Below, in pieces: positions 26,982 to 35,839 of a stretch of 64,000 bases of DNA. The notes below the pieces were generated by a model. That model made no database searches and had not been told where the DNA came from. It saw nothing but the letters and a program-made list of their open reading frames with translations. Origin of the DNA: Planctomycetota bacterium (GTDB taxonomy: Bacteria; Planctomycetota; Planctomycetia; Planctomycetales; Planctomycetaceae); contig JAFEBS010000015.1 in the NCBI GenBank assembly GCA_018242525.1, positions 27,330 to 91,329 of the forward strand. Direction: 5' to 3'. The position numbers and the translations under genes are program-made. Numbering within the stretch: the stretch's first letter is position 1; every line of letters starts with the position of its first letter.

Positions 26982-28193
26982 ATGCATTTCTGGCACACGA
27001 ACAATCGCTGGCGAATACTGGCGTTCCTGTGTCTGCTGATCGCCGCTGTCATCAGTTTCTGTGTTTACAGGCTGTTTGTTCCGAGCATTGCTCAACTGCG
27101 GCAGGAATGTCTGCAAGCGGCAAACGCGGGTCAATGGAAGTCGGTGGAGGCGATCGCGACGCGCTGGATCAGGATCGCCCCCAACAGTGGAGAGCCCCGG
27201 ATGCAACTGGGTGAATCTCTCTTTCGGCAGCGAAAGTTCCAGCCAGCCCTGGCATGTTACCGAAGCGTTCCTCAAACCGCGCCCGAGGCCGAATCGGCGG
27301 CGATTTCCCTGATGGAATTGCAGTTTGGCCCACTCAACGAGCCAATCGATGGCGCGATCACGTGCCGGCAATTGTTGGCGCGCAATCCTCATTCCAAAGT
27401 TGCCCGGCAGCGCCTGATTTTTTTCCTGGCACTAACCCTGCAGCGAACTGAACTGGTCCACCAGATCCGATCAGCGATCGAGTCGGATAGTGAACCAATT
27501 GAGGCGTACGTCTACCTGTTTATGGTCGATTCGCTGATGTTCTCGAACGGAATTGAAGCCAATTCGCGTTGGCTGCGGGGAGATCCGAATTCGGAATTGT
27601 TTGAAGTGGCCCAGGCGATCTTTGTGGCTGAAATGCTCGACTTCAACATTTCGCTGGATGACTTGGCTGCCGCGCAAGCCGCGCGGCGTGATGCCGCCAG
27701 AAAGGAAGAAGTTCTGCAGAAGCTGCTTGCCAAATATCCCCACAATGCCGAATTACTGGCCTACACGATCCAGAAGTTAATCCAGGTTGGAGACGTGACA
27801 GCGGTGGTCAAGTTGCTGGCCGAAGCGACCGTGGAGTGTGAAACCGACTCCAGGTTCTGGAGATACAAGGGTTGGGTCCATGTGCAAAGAGGCGAGCTTG
27901 TGGATGCCCAGGCATCGTATCGTCGGGCCATCGAGCTGAATCCGCTCGACTGGGTCACTCGTCACATGCTGGCGGACGTACTGCAGCAGGAACTGCGCTT
28001 TGACGAGGTCAAAGCCCTGCGCGAATTGACGGTCCGCGGTCGCAAACTTCATAACGCCCTGCGGAATGCACCGAGTGCCCGGGACGTTCCCCGGGATCTT
28101 CTCGTGGAACTCTCCGAATTCTCGGCAAGTTGCGGTGACGAACAAGCATCCGGAGCCCTGCGGAAGCGGATTGAACAGGATCGAGGCCGGTAA
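26982..28193 (+). CDS. Membrane-anchored TPR protein (paralogue 2)
   Basis: A 403-residue protein with an N-terminal membrane segment (residues 10-29) and TPR-like repeats. It is a clear paralogue of the proteins at 23676 and 33966 (shared blocks LQFGPLNEPIDGAITCRQLL, LTLQRTELVHQIRSAIE, FWRYKGWVHVQRGELVDAQ). Its TAA overlaps the ATG of the next CRTAC1-like gene by one base, which implies translational coupling and matched production of the two proteins. Confidence 0.83.
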   Translation: MHFWHTNNRWRILAFLCLLIAAVISFCVYRLFVPSIAQLRQECLQAANAGQWKSVEAIATRWIRIAPNSGEPRMQLGESLFRQRKFQPALACYRSVPQTAPEAESAAISLMELQFGPLNEPIDGAITCRQLLARNPHSKVARQRLIFFLALTLQRTELVHQIRSAIESDSEPIEAYVYLFMVDSLMFSNGIEANSRWLRGDPNSELFEVAQAIFVAEMLDFNISLDDLAAAQAARRDAARKEEVLQKLLAKYPHNAELLAYTIQKLIQVGDVTAVVKLLAEATVECETDSRFWRYKGWVHVQRGELVDAQASYRRAIELNPLDWVTRHMLADVLQQELRFDEVKALRELTVRGRKLHNALRNAPSARDVPRDLLVELSEFSASCGDEQASGALRKRIEQDRGR

Positions 28194-29953
28194 TGTCGAT
28201 GCATAAATCCGTGTCCAACACTCTCCGGCAGCGTCTCCTCTGGCTTGCGGTGGCCACCTCTGCCTGGGTTGGCTGCCACTCGTCAACGAGCGTGCCCTCA
28301 ACCCCACAGGCGACGGAACCGGCGAAAGTCCGGGCAACCGTCTCGCGAATCTCCGAAGATATTCGCGCCTTGCGGAGCGAAGGGGCGAAAATCAAGAACA
28401 GCACCTTTTTTACTGAGGCCGATTGTGGAATCGATTTCACCTATCTGAACGGTGTGACGGGCAAGGCATTGATGGTGGAGTCGACGGGCGGAGGGTGCGC
28501 CTGGCTGGACTACGACAGGGATGGCTGGCCCGACTTGTATCTTGGTCAGGGGGGCGACCCCGCTGCGCCTGCTCAGGAGACTCGACCCATCGATCGCATC
28601 TATCGAAACCTTGGTAATGGATCGTTCCAGGATGTGACAGCGGGCACGGGAATCGAAGAACATGGTTATGGCCAGGGTGTGGCCGCTGGCGATTACGACA
28701 ACGATGGGTTCGAGGACATCTTCGTTACAAACGTTGGCTTCAACGTGCTGTTTCATAACCAGGGAGACGGCAGCTTTCAGCCCGTCGAGCTCACGGTTCC
28801 CGCGGCAGAAAGGCTGTGGAGTACGAGTGCCGCCTGGGGAGACATTGATCGCGACGGCGACCTTGATCTCTACGTCGCACGCTACTGTGACTACGACCCC
28901 TATCACCCCAAGCCGTGTTTCCGTCAAAACGGGGCGCCGGGAACCTGTCATCCCAAGGATGTCGAACCGTATCCGGACGAATTCTACCTGAATGAGGGAA
29001 ACGGGACCTTTCGGCCAGTCGCCAGAGAACGCGGATTGTCTGGCCCCGGAAACCGCGCCCTTGGGGTGGCCATCGCCGATTTTGACAATGACGACTGGCC
29101 CGACATCTTTGTTGCGAACGATACCACCATGAACTTCCTGTTCATTAATCGCAAGGACGGTTTCTTTGATGACAAGGCTGAGTTCCTGGGATGTGCAGTC
29201 AATGTCAATGGCAACCCCCAGGCCAACATGGGAATCGCCGTGGGAGATTATGATGGAAATGGGTTTCTCGACTTGTATGTGACGCACTTCCATTCCGAAT
29301 GGAATACGCTCTACCAGAACCTGGGACCAAACGGCTTTCACGACGTGACTGCGCACGCGAAACTGGCGACGCCGACAATGGAAAAGCTGGGATTCGGTAC
29401 GGTGATGGCCGACTTTGACCAGAATGGTCTGCAGGAGTTGCTGATGGCCAACGGTCACATCGACGATGTCACTGACAAGGGAATCGAATACGAGATGAAA
29501 GCCCAGTTGTTCGCGTACAACGGCAAGACCTGGGACGACACGAGTGGTAACGCGGGGGCGTTTTTTCACAAGAAGACAGTTGGTCGGGCCGTGGCCACTT
29601 CCGATTATGACCTGGATGGAGATCTGGATGTCGTCTACGTTCCCCAGAATTCGCCGACCACCCTGCTTCGAAATGACTCACGACGCGGCCACTGGTTGAA
29701 GCTCAGGTTCATCTGCCGAACCAGCAACCGGTTCGGCATCGGAACACGGGTCACACTTCATGGCGGTTCGTCAAAGTGGATGCAGGAACTGGCCGGTGGA
29801 ACCAGTTATTGTTGTTCCCATGAACCCGTCCTGGTGTTCGGCCTGGGGGACTCGATCGGTCCCTATCAACTGAAGATTCGGTGGCCCAACGGACAGACAA
29901 GTACCATGTCCGACATTCAGATCGACCAACCCCTGACCATCTTCGAACCGTAA
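28193..29953 (+). CDS. CRTAC1-like lipoprotein (FG-GAP/VCBS + ASPIC/UnbV), copy 2
   Basis: A 586-residue lipoprotein (lipobox AWVGC). Acidic-loop blades include DYDRDGWPDLYLGQGG, DYDNDGFEDIFV, DIDRDGDLDLYV and DFDNDDWPDIFV; the ASPIC/UnbV domain has GHWLKLRFICRTSNRFGIG and IRWPNGQTSTM. It mirrors the copy at 25038 along its length, including the loop with two cysteines (CFRQNGAPGTC). The start overlaps the stop of the TPR gene. The pair 26982/28193 therefore looks like a duplication of the pair 23676/25038. Confidence 0.88.
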   Translation: MSMHKSVSNTLRQRLLWLAVATSAWVGCHSSTSVPSTPQATEPAKVRATVSRISEDIRALRSEGAKIKNSTFFTEADCGIDFTYLNGVTGKALMVESTGGGCAWLDYDRDGWPDLYLGQGGDPAAPAQETRPIDRIYRNLGNGSFQDVTAGTGIEEHGYGQGVAAGDYDNDGFEDIFVTNVGFNVLFHNQGDGSFQPVELTVPAAERLWSTSAAWGDIDRDGDLDLYVARYCDYDPYHPKPCFRQNGAPGTCHPKDVEPYPDEFYLNEGNGTFRPVARERGLSGPGNRALGVAIADFDNDDWPDIFVANDTTMNFLFINRKDGFFDDKAEFLGCAVNVNGNPQANMGIAVGDYDGNGFLDLYVTHFHSEWNTLYQNLGPNGFHDVTAHAKLATPTMEKLGFGTVMADFDQNGLQELLMANGHIDDVTDKGIEYEMKAQLFAYNGKTWDDTSGNAGAFFHKKTVGRAVATSDYDLDGDLDVVYVPQNSPTTLLRNDSRRGHWLKLRFICRTSNRFGIGTRVTLHGGSSKWMQELAGGTSYCCSHEPVLVFGLGDSIGPYQLKIRWPNGQTSTMSDIQIDQPLTIFEP

Positions 29954-29991
29954 CGACTTCCCACCTGCGATTTGCGATTCTCCAGGCGTAG

Positions 29992-30011
29992 CCGATCTCG
30001 TGAGAGATCGG
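29992..30011. repeat. Perfect 8-bp hairpin between convergent genes
   Basis: CCGATCTC (29992-29999), loop GTGA, GAGATCGG (30004-30011). It lies in the 175 bases between two convergent genes, where a terminator is expected, but no T run follows on either side, so it may be an unusual terminator, an RNA-stabilising hairpin or a short dispersed repeat. Confidence 0.45.
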
Positions 30012-30128
30012 ATGTCGAGTGACAAACATCGTGAATTCTCACGAATTCAGCGACAAAAGATCGTTCCCCGGCGTTGAATGCCACTGGGTTTATCGATGAG
30101 ATCCGCGTGATCCGTGGTCGTCAGCGAA

Positions 30129-32069
30129 TCATTCGGGCTGCTCGCGAACTTCTGTCCCCTCTGCAGGAGCATCGGCGGGACGTTCGCGGGCGAGCAACTG
30201 TTGATGTCGCAGTGCGGCTGCCCGGTCGCCGACTTTTGTATAGACATCCGCCACGAAGCCATGCAGCTTCCAGAGCGACGGATTCAGTTCCAGGCCGCGT
30301 TCGGCCGCCGCGATCGCACCTGCGGCATCACCGCGATGCATCAGCGTGCCCGCCAGCCGACCGTAGTACGACGCGTGCCAGGGATTCATCGCGATAAAAC
30401 GCTTCAGCATGCGTTCCGCGGGAACCAGTTGGAAATTATCGTGATACAACGCCGCGAGGGCTTGAATGGTTTGTTCGTGTCGAGGATTCAACTGCAGAAC
30501 CTTTGTCCACCAGCGTTCCGCTTCTCTCGGCCGATCTTGCAGAATCTCGCAATTCCCCAGTGCGATGTAAAGTTCCACATCTTCTGGCGCCTTGGCAATC
30601 AATTGCTTAAGACGCGTAGCAGCCGACTGAGCGAGATCGCTTTGGTCCGGGAATTCGCTGGCGTCACTGGCCATCTTGAGCGCCTTCGCACGCTCGATCT
30701 CGTACTCGGGAATTGGCGTGCTGGCGAACTGAAAGATCTTGGATTTCAGCGGCTCGACATCCTCTTCTGCGGCGACCGGTTCGCGGAGGATGCGATGATC
30801 CGCCACGGATCGATGCAGGACGTTTTCGGCGGAAATCGACGGCATGTGGCAGTTGGTGCAGCGATCCAGATACGGTGCCGCATCACGTTTTGATTTCGGC
30901 AGGGAACACCCTCGATCTGCGTGGCACGTCAGGCACTTTTGCCGGAAGTACTCGTCCTTGACCGCGGTTTCCGGCAGCGAGTGCGGGTCGTGGCAGGACG
31001 TGCAGCCCATGCGTCCCTCACTCCGTTGAAAACAGGTGCTGGAAACCATGTGCTCGGCCTGAGTCGCCGCTCGGCCCGATCGAGTGATCCCCGGCCCGTG
31101 TGATTTGACAAACACAATCCAGTTGTCCTCCAGGCGTTCGCCGGGTCGAAAATCATGGGGCGTCCGCCCGGTTCGCAGAATGCGGGTTTCGCCCCGCAGA
31201 TGGCACTGGGCACAGATCGCCTCGCGGCGATCCATATCAAGCCGGCGGGGATTCACAATGGGGTCATGAGCACTCTCGCCGGAATTCTGGAGCGCAACAT
31301 GTTCGCGACCGGGACCATGACATCGTTCGCAACCGATCGCCTCTTCCAGGAACGCGGGGACTTTGAATCGATCCGGTTCTCCACGAGTGAAATTGGGAAG
31401 ACCGGAATGGCAGGTCAGACAGCCGCCCGTTACGCGTCGCTCAAAGCGCATGTGGGATTCCGGCAGATAATCGGGCGACAGCCCCCATTTCCTGGTGTCC
31501 GAGTACCACGAAATGCTGGATTTAAACAACAGCCCGTCGTGATCGATGACGTATCCTCGTCCCCGCTTTCCGGAACCAAGCACATATGCAACGGGAAATG
31601 ACTGGTCATAAATGACTTCACCCGCGGAATCCACCATGATTTCATGGTGCCGAATTCCATCGGCTGAGACTTCCACGCGATACCGGCGATTGCCTGGCGG
31701 GGCGAAACTCAACTGCTTCGTGTAATCCTCAATCGGGGAGGCGTGTTCTACTTTGGCGAACGATTTCGCCATGGGATGCGACTGATATTTCTCCCAGATT
31801 TCTGAATGGCAGTCGCGACACGCATCGCTCCCGACGTAGTCCGACAGGGAAGGATCGATCGCATTGTCGACTCGATAGGGGATTGGCAGTTCATGACCGT
31901 TTGAACTCACGGTCTGGCTGTAATCCGAGGACTTACTTGATCGATCAGGCCGAACGGGCTCCCCGAGCCTGAACCAGAGGAAAACTGTGGCGATCACCAA
32001 GGGAACGGTCAGGCACAGTGCGAAAAATCGTCGATGGAGCACGAGTCCAATCCTTGTGATGCACGACAC
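30129..32069 (-). CDS. Seven-heme cytochrome c fused to TPR repeats, second copy
   Basis: A 646-residue relative of the cytochrome at 19752-21632. After an N-terminal membrane segment there are seven CxxCH motifs: CRDCH, CLTCH, CERCH, CAQCH, CTSCH, CLTCH and CTNCH, in the same order and spacing style, and a TPR region near residues 490-620. The start given is a GTG. A second GTG at 32042 has AAGGA upstream and would place the membrane segment right at the N-terminus, so it may be the true start. Divergent from the CRTAC1-like gene at 32189, with about 120 bases between for both promoters. Predicted periplasm-facing electron carrier. Confidence 0.9.
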   Translation of the reverse strand: MSCITRIGLVLHRRFFALCLTVPLVIATVFLWFRLGEPVRPDRSSKSSDYSQTVSSNGHELPIPYRVDNAIDPSLSDYVGSDACRDCHSEIWEKYQSHPMAKSFAKVEHASPIEDYTKQLSFAPPGNRRYRVEVSADGIRHHEIMVDSAGEVIYDQSFPVAYVLGSGKRGRGYVIDHDGLLFKSSISWYSDTRKWGLSPDYLPESHMRFERRVTGGCLTCHSGLPNFTRGEPDRFKVPAFLEEAIGCERCHGPGREHVALQNSGESAHDPIVNPRRLDMDRREAICAQCHLRGETRILRTGRTPHDFRPGERLEDNWIVFVKSHGPGITRSGRAATQAEHMVSSTCFQRSEGRMGCTSCHDPHSLPETAVKDEYFRQKCLTCHADRGCSLPKSKRDAAPYLDRCTNCHMPSISAENVLHRSVADHRILREPVAAEEDVEPLKSKIFQFASTPIPEYEIERAKALKMASDASEFPDQSDLAQSAATRLKQLIAKAPEDVELYIALGNCEILQDRPREAERWWTKVLQLNPRHEQTIQALAALYHDNFQLVPAERMLKRFIAMNPWHASYYGRLAGTLMHRGDAAGAIAAAERGLELNPSLWKLHGFVADVYTKVGDRAAALRHQQLLARERPADAPAEGTEVREQPE

Positions 32070-32188
32070 GATGTCGAATGGAACTCCGCCGATGGCATCG
32101 ATCTAACTGGATGCGAGTGTAACCGGAGGATATACTTGCCGGAAGCCATTGGTCGTCAAGCGTTTGTTTAAGGCAGATATCGTCGACC

Positions 32189-33934
32189 ATGTCTCGCGTG
32201 AAACTCTTACTGGCAATGCTCTGGGTGGCGATCGTGGTCGCGGGATGTGGTGCGCCCGAGCCGTCCAGGAATGCACCCGTTGAACAAAAGCTCGGCACAG
32301 AGAGCGCTTCACCGGCACTTCTGTTTCCAACGGTCAAGCCGAGTGGCGATTCATCGGAATCATCCGTACCGGGAACACTCGCATTCGTCGATGTCGCCAG
32401 GGAACGCGGATTGACCTATGAGTGGCCGATGAAACCGCGCCCCATGACGGCACTGGATGCATTTGGTGCAGGCTGCGCGGCATTTGATGCTGACAATGAC
32501 GGCTGGCAGGACATTCTGCTGGTTGCCAGCCCGACTCCTCTGTTGTTTCGCAATGAGGAGGGATTGAGATTCACGAATCTCACGGACGAGAGCGGCCTGA
32601 AATCGATCTCCGGCCACTGGACGGGTTGTGCCGTTGGTGATTACGACGCAGACGGTCTGCTGGATCTGTTCATCACGGGTTATCACCAGTTAAGACTGAT
32701 GAAGAACGTTGATGGCCGCCATTTTCGTGACGTGACCGTCAGCGCCGGTCTCGATCCGTCCAATCAAGGGTACTGGGGAGCCAGCGCTGGGTTCATGGAC
32801 TTGGATGGTGATGGATGGATTGACCTCGTGATTCTCAACTACGTCGTGTATGGCCCGGATTCTCAAAAGTATTGCGAGTATGCACCCGGAGTGATTTCGG
32901 GGTGCGGACCAAGAACCTATCCCCCGGAGCGGGGTCAAATCTGGCGAAACAAGGGTGGCACTGGTTTCGAGCTCGTGCCTGAAAGCCAGGGAATGCAGCA
33001 GACTCATGGTGTTGGTCTGGTGCTGGCGTTTACCGACCTGGACGATGACGGTCGGCAGGATTTCTATATTGGTAATGACGGAGTCACAGCGGATCTGATG
33101 TTCAATCGGGGGAACTTCGAGTTTGAAAACATTGCCGTCCTGGCCGGAGTCGCCACGTCCGACGACGGCGGTGCCGTGTCCGCCATGGGGGCCGACTGGG
33201 GGGATTACAATCGCGATGGGAGGCTGGACCTGGCCGTTACGAACTGGCAGGGTGACTCGTTCGTACTGTTTCAGAACCTTGGAAATCGATTGTTCGTCGA
33301 TTGTGCCAGGTCAACCGATCTCGCCCGGGCGACCAGGAATCACTTGGGATTCGGGTCAAAATGGATCGATTTTGAAAACGATGGCTGGCCGGATCTATTC
33401 TTCGTCAATGGTCATGTCTACGACAACTCGGCCGAAATCCATGGATCGAGCGTTCCCTTCCGACAGCCAATGTGCCTTTTCTGGAATGACCGCGGACGGA
33501 AGTTTTTTGACATTGTGCCCCGGCTTGGCACCGACGTTCAACGGACCATGGTTGGGCGCGGATCCGTCACGATCGACTTTAACAATGATGGTCGGGTCGA
33601 TCTTCTGGCGGTCGATTACGAGGGACCAACGGTCCTGCTGGAAAACAGGACCGACACCTCGAACCATTGGCTGACAATCGACCTGAGGGGAAAGGCGCCG
33701 AATACGTTTGCCTACGGAACTCGCCTCACCGGAAAAGCTGGCGACCGAATCTGGGTGGCCGAAGTCTCGCCAGCTTCCAGTTATCTTTCATCGAGCGATC
33801 CGCGGATTCATTGGGGATTGGCGGAATTGAAAAGCCTGGAATCGCTCACGATTCGCTGGCCAACCGGAGCCAGTCAAACCTTGAACAACATTCCTGCCGA
33901 CAGGGTCCTGCGTGTCGTTGAGGGACAGCCCTGA
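32189..33934 (+). CDS. CRTAC1-like lipoprotein (FG-GAP/VCBS + ASPIC/UnbV), divergent type
   Basis: A 581-residue lipoprotein with lipobox VVAGC. Acidic propeller loops include DADNDGWQDILL, DYDADGLLDLFI, DLDGDGWIDLVI and DFNNDGRVDLLA; the C-terminal ASPIC/UnbV-like domain has NHWLTIDLRGKAPN and IRWPTGASQTL. It lacks the loop shared by the copies at 25038 and 28193 and has instead KYCEYAPGVISGCGPRTYPP, so it belongs to a different subgroup. It is followed by a TPR paralogue; here the order is CRTAC1 then TPR, the reverse of the tandem pairs upstream. Confidence 0.87.
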   Translation: MSRVKLLLAMLWVAIVVAGCGAPEPSRNAPVEQKLGTESASPALLFPTVKPSGDSSESSVPGTLAFVDVARERGLTYEWPMKPRPMTALDAFGAGCAAFDADNDGWQDILLVASPTPLLFRNEEGLRFTNLTDESGLKSISGHWTGCAVGDYDADGLLDLFITGYHQLRLMKNVDGRHFRDVTVSAGLDPSNQGYWGASAGFMDLDGDGWIDLVILNYVVYGPDSQKYCEYAPGVISGCGPRTYPPERGQIWRNKGGTGFELVPESQGMQQTHGVGLVLAFTDLDDDGRQDFYIGNDGVTADLMFNRGNFEFENIAVLAGVATSDDGGAVSAMGADWGDYNRDGRLDLAVTNWQGDSFVLFQNLGNRLFVDCARSTDLARATRNHLGFGSKWIDFENDGWPDLFFVNGHVYDNSAEIHGSSVPFRQPMCLFWNDRGRKFFDIVPRLGTDVQRTMVGRGSVTIDFNNDGRVDLLAVDYEGPTVLLENRTDTSNHWLTIDLRGKAPNTFAYGTRLTGKAGDRIWVAEVSPASSYLSSSDPRIHWGLAELKSLESLTIRWPTGASQTLNNIPADRVLRVVEGQP

Positions 33935-33965
33935 TGGTGACGATTTGAAGAGATGCTGGATTCTT

Positions 33966-35180
33966 ATGACTTCCCATCGGCGCTTCATTCTGATCGCTGC
34001 CTTGACCGTTGCATTTGTCGCTGCGCTCGGTTCACCGGTTGCCTGGCGACGCTGGAACGATCATCGGCGGAGCCAGCTCACCAGACTGTGTCGGACTGCT
34101 CGTCAGAGCCAGCGATGGGAGGATTTGCAGGACCTGGCTGATGACTGGACTCGATGGGATCCGCAGAACGGCGACGCCTGGATGCAGCGCGGCATTGCCG
34201 CCAGCGCCCGGCAGGCATGGGGGGACGCTGCGGAATCCTTCTGGCGCATTCCCGACTCAGATCCGCAGGCGATTCCTGCCATGATCGAACTCTCCAAACT
34301 CGCCTTTACACATCTCAATGATCCGCTGAAAGGCGTTGAAGCGTGCGAGCGAATCCTGAGGATCGACCCGCGTACCCCCGGCGCTCGACAACAACTGATC
34401 TGGTTCTATGCGATGACACTGCAAAGGGCAAAACTGTTGCAGCAAATCCGTGAGGCCATCGAGTTGCAAAGTGAACCACGCGAAGCCTACGTCTATTATT
34501 TTCTATTATACTCGCTGAGATCCCAGGATGCCGTCGATCTGAATACGCGCTGGTTGCAGGCGACGCCAGACTCGGAACTGTTTCTGGTTGCGCGTGTGAT
34601 CAATCAGCCGGACCCGCAATCCGAGTCCCCCGAAACGCCCGCCACATTGCCGGCAGCGACGGAAAGTCGCGGCGAACTGTCGACAAAATCAAAACTGGAT
34701 CAGGTTCAGGAACTCGTGATTCGATTCCCGCACAACCTGGAATTGATCGCCTATCAGGCCGAGGAACGCCTGACAAACGGCGACGTCTCAGCGGCTGCTG
34801 CGATCCTGAAAAACGCACCCGAATCAGCCGCGCAGGATGGTCGTTTCTGGCGTTTCAAGGGCTGGCTTCACGAGTCCAATAATGAACTGGATGCAGCGGT
34901 TGCGGCCTATCGAAGAGCGCTGGAACTGCACCCGGTTGACTGGAATGCCATGAACCGTCTGGCCATCGTCGAGCGTCGGCGACAGAACCTTTCTGAAGTT
35001 GAGAAATTGACGAATCTCGTCGAGCGTGAAAACGAAGCTCGAAAAAACCTGCGGCAACAAAAGGTGGAAACACCATCCCTCCAGATCCTGCAGGAACTGG
35101 CCGGACTGTTTCGTGACTGCGGAAACCAGGAGTTCGCAGTTGCTCTCGAACGACGATTGACCGGGACACGAAGACGCTAA
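33966..35180 (+). CDS. Membrane-anchored TPR protein (paralogue 3)
   Basis: A 404-residue protein with a membrane segment at residues 8-25 and TPR-like repeats. It is the third paralogue of the family at 23676 and 26982 (LAFTHLNDPLKGVEACERIL, MTLQRAKLLQQIREAIE, FWRFKGWLHESNNELDAAV). The ATG at 33966 is chosen because the membrane segment follows at once; the frame is open to 33912, where it would overlap the end of the CRTAC1-like gene. Probably cotranscribed with that gene. No enzymatic motif. Confidence 0.82.
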   Translation: MTSHRRFILIAALTVAFVAALGSPVAWRRWNDHRRSQLTRLCRTARQSQRWEDLQDLADDWTRWDPQNGDAWMQRGIAASARQAWGDAAESFWRIPDSDPQAIPAMIELSKLAFTHLNDPLKGVEACERILRIDPRTPGARQQLIWFYAMTLQRAKLLQQIREAIELQSEPREAYVYYFLLYSLRSQDAVDLNTRWLQATPDSELFLVARVINQPDPQSESPETPATLPAATESRGELSTKSKLDQVQELVIRFPHNLELIAYQAEERLTNGDVSAAAAILKNAPESAAQDGRFWRFKGWLHESNNELDAAVAAYRRALELHPVDWNAMNRLAIVERRRQNLSEVEKLTNLVERENEARKNLRQQKVETPSLQILQELAGLFRDCGNQEFAVALERRLTGTRRR

Positions 35181-35227
35181 CGCTTCAGATCGCGTCTGAA
35201 TTCGACAATGCAAGTGCCGATGGGCAA

Positions 35228-35839
35228 TTAACTGGGCAACAAGGCAGCCAGGTCGGCATGCGGACGAGCAATCACGTCGGCCAGGATCAACTTGCCGCCG
35301 AGTCGTTCGACCGTTTGGCGGCCAACCTCGATGGCAGTTTGAACAGCAGCAACATCACCACGAATCATGATCGTTACATAGGCCGCGCCGATCTTTTCCT
35401 TGCCGGCCAGCGTCACATTGGACGACTTCAGCATGTCATCCGTGGCGTGCAGGGCGGCGACAAGACCTTGAGTTTCCAGCAATCCGAGGGCGTTGGTCGT
35501 GCTCATGACGTTCTCTTTGGGAATTCGCGAATCGTAAACACCAAGCAGGGGACTAAAAGCAGGCTTTGAATCGGCCAGCTTACGAGTTTCTTCCAGGGGA
35601 GCGGCCATCACCGAGAACATGGCCGAACTGCCCATGCGTTGAGCCAGTTCCATGCCGTGTTCCGCCGCCGCTTGAACATCGGCAACCGAACCGACCAGTT
35701 TCAGGCACTGGGCGGCTCCATCGGTGCTTTCAATGCCGATGATGCGGATGTTGGCCATCTTGGAGCAGGCATCGGCGACGATAAACGACGGCGCAAGATT
35801 GCTCACTTCCAACAACGCCAGACTCAACGAGTCACTCAT
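35228..35839 (-). CDS. Tandem-domain bacterial microcompartment shell protein (BMC-T)
   Basis: A 203-residue protein with two BMC domains, the layout of BMC-T (PduT/EtuB-like) trimers that form pseudohexameric shell tiles. Domain 1 (about 1-95) contains the segment LKLVGSVADVQAAAEHG. Domain 2 (about 108-200) opens with the classic NALGLLETQGLVAALHATD and includes VTIMIRGDVAAVQTAIEVG. The second of two adjacent ATGs (35839) is chosen because GGAAGGA lies six bases before it. No other shell protein and no signature microcompartment enzyme is found in the window, so it is a solo shell gene here. It ends against the TPR gene (convergent, 47 bases apart). Confidence 0.9.
   Translation of the reverse strand: MSDSLSLALLEVSNLAPSFIVADACSKMANIRIIGIESTDGAAQCLKLVGSVADVQAAAEHGMELAQRMGSSAMFSVMAAPLEETRKLADSKPAFSPLLGVYDSRIPKENVMSTTNALGLLETQGLVAALHATDDMLKSSNVTLAGKEKIGAAYVTIMIRGDVAAVQTAIEVGRQTVERLGGKLILADVIARPHADLAALLPS

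Noticed and set aside
35184-35200. TTCAGA-TCGCG-TCTGAA hairpin between the TPR and BMC-T genes as a terminator
   Set aside because: The stem is only six base pairs, A/T-rich at the ends, and no T run follows.
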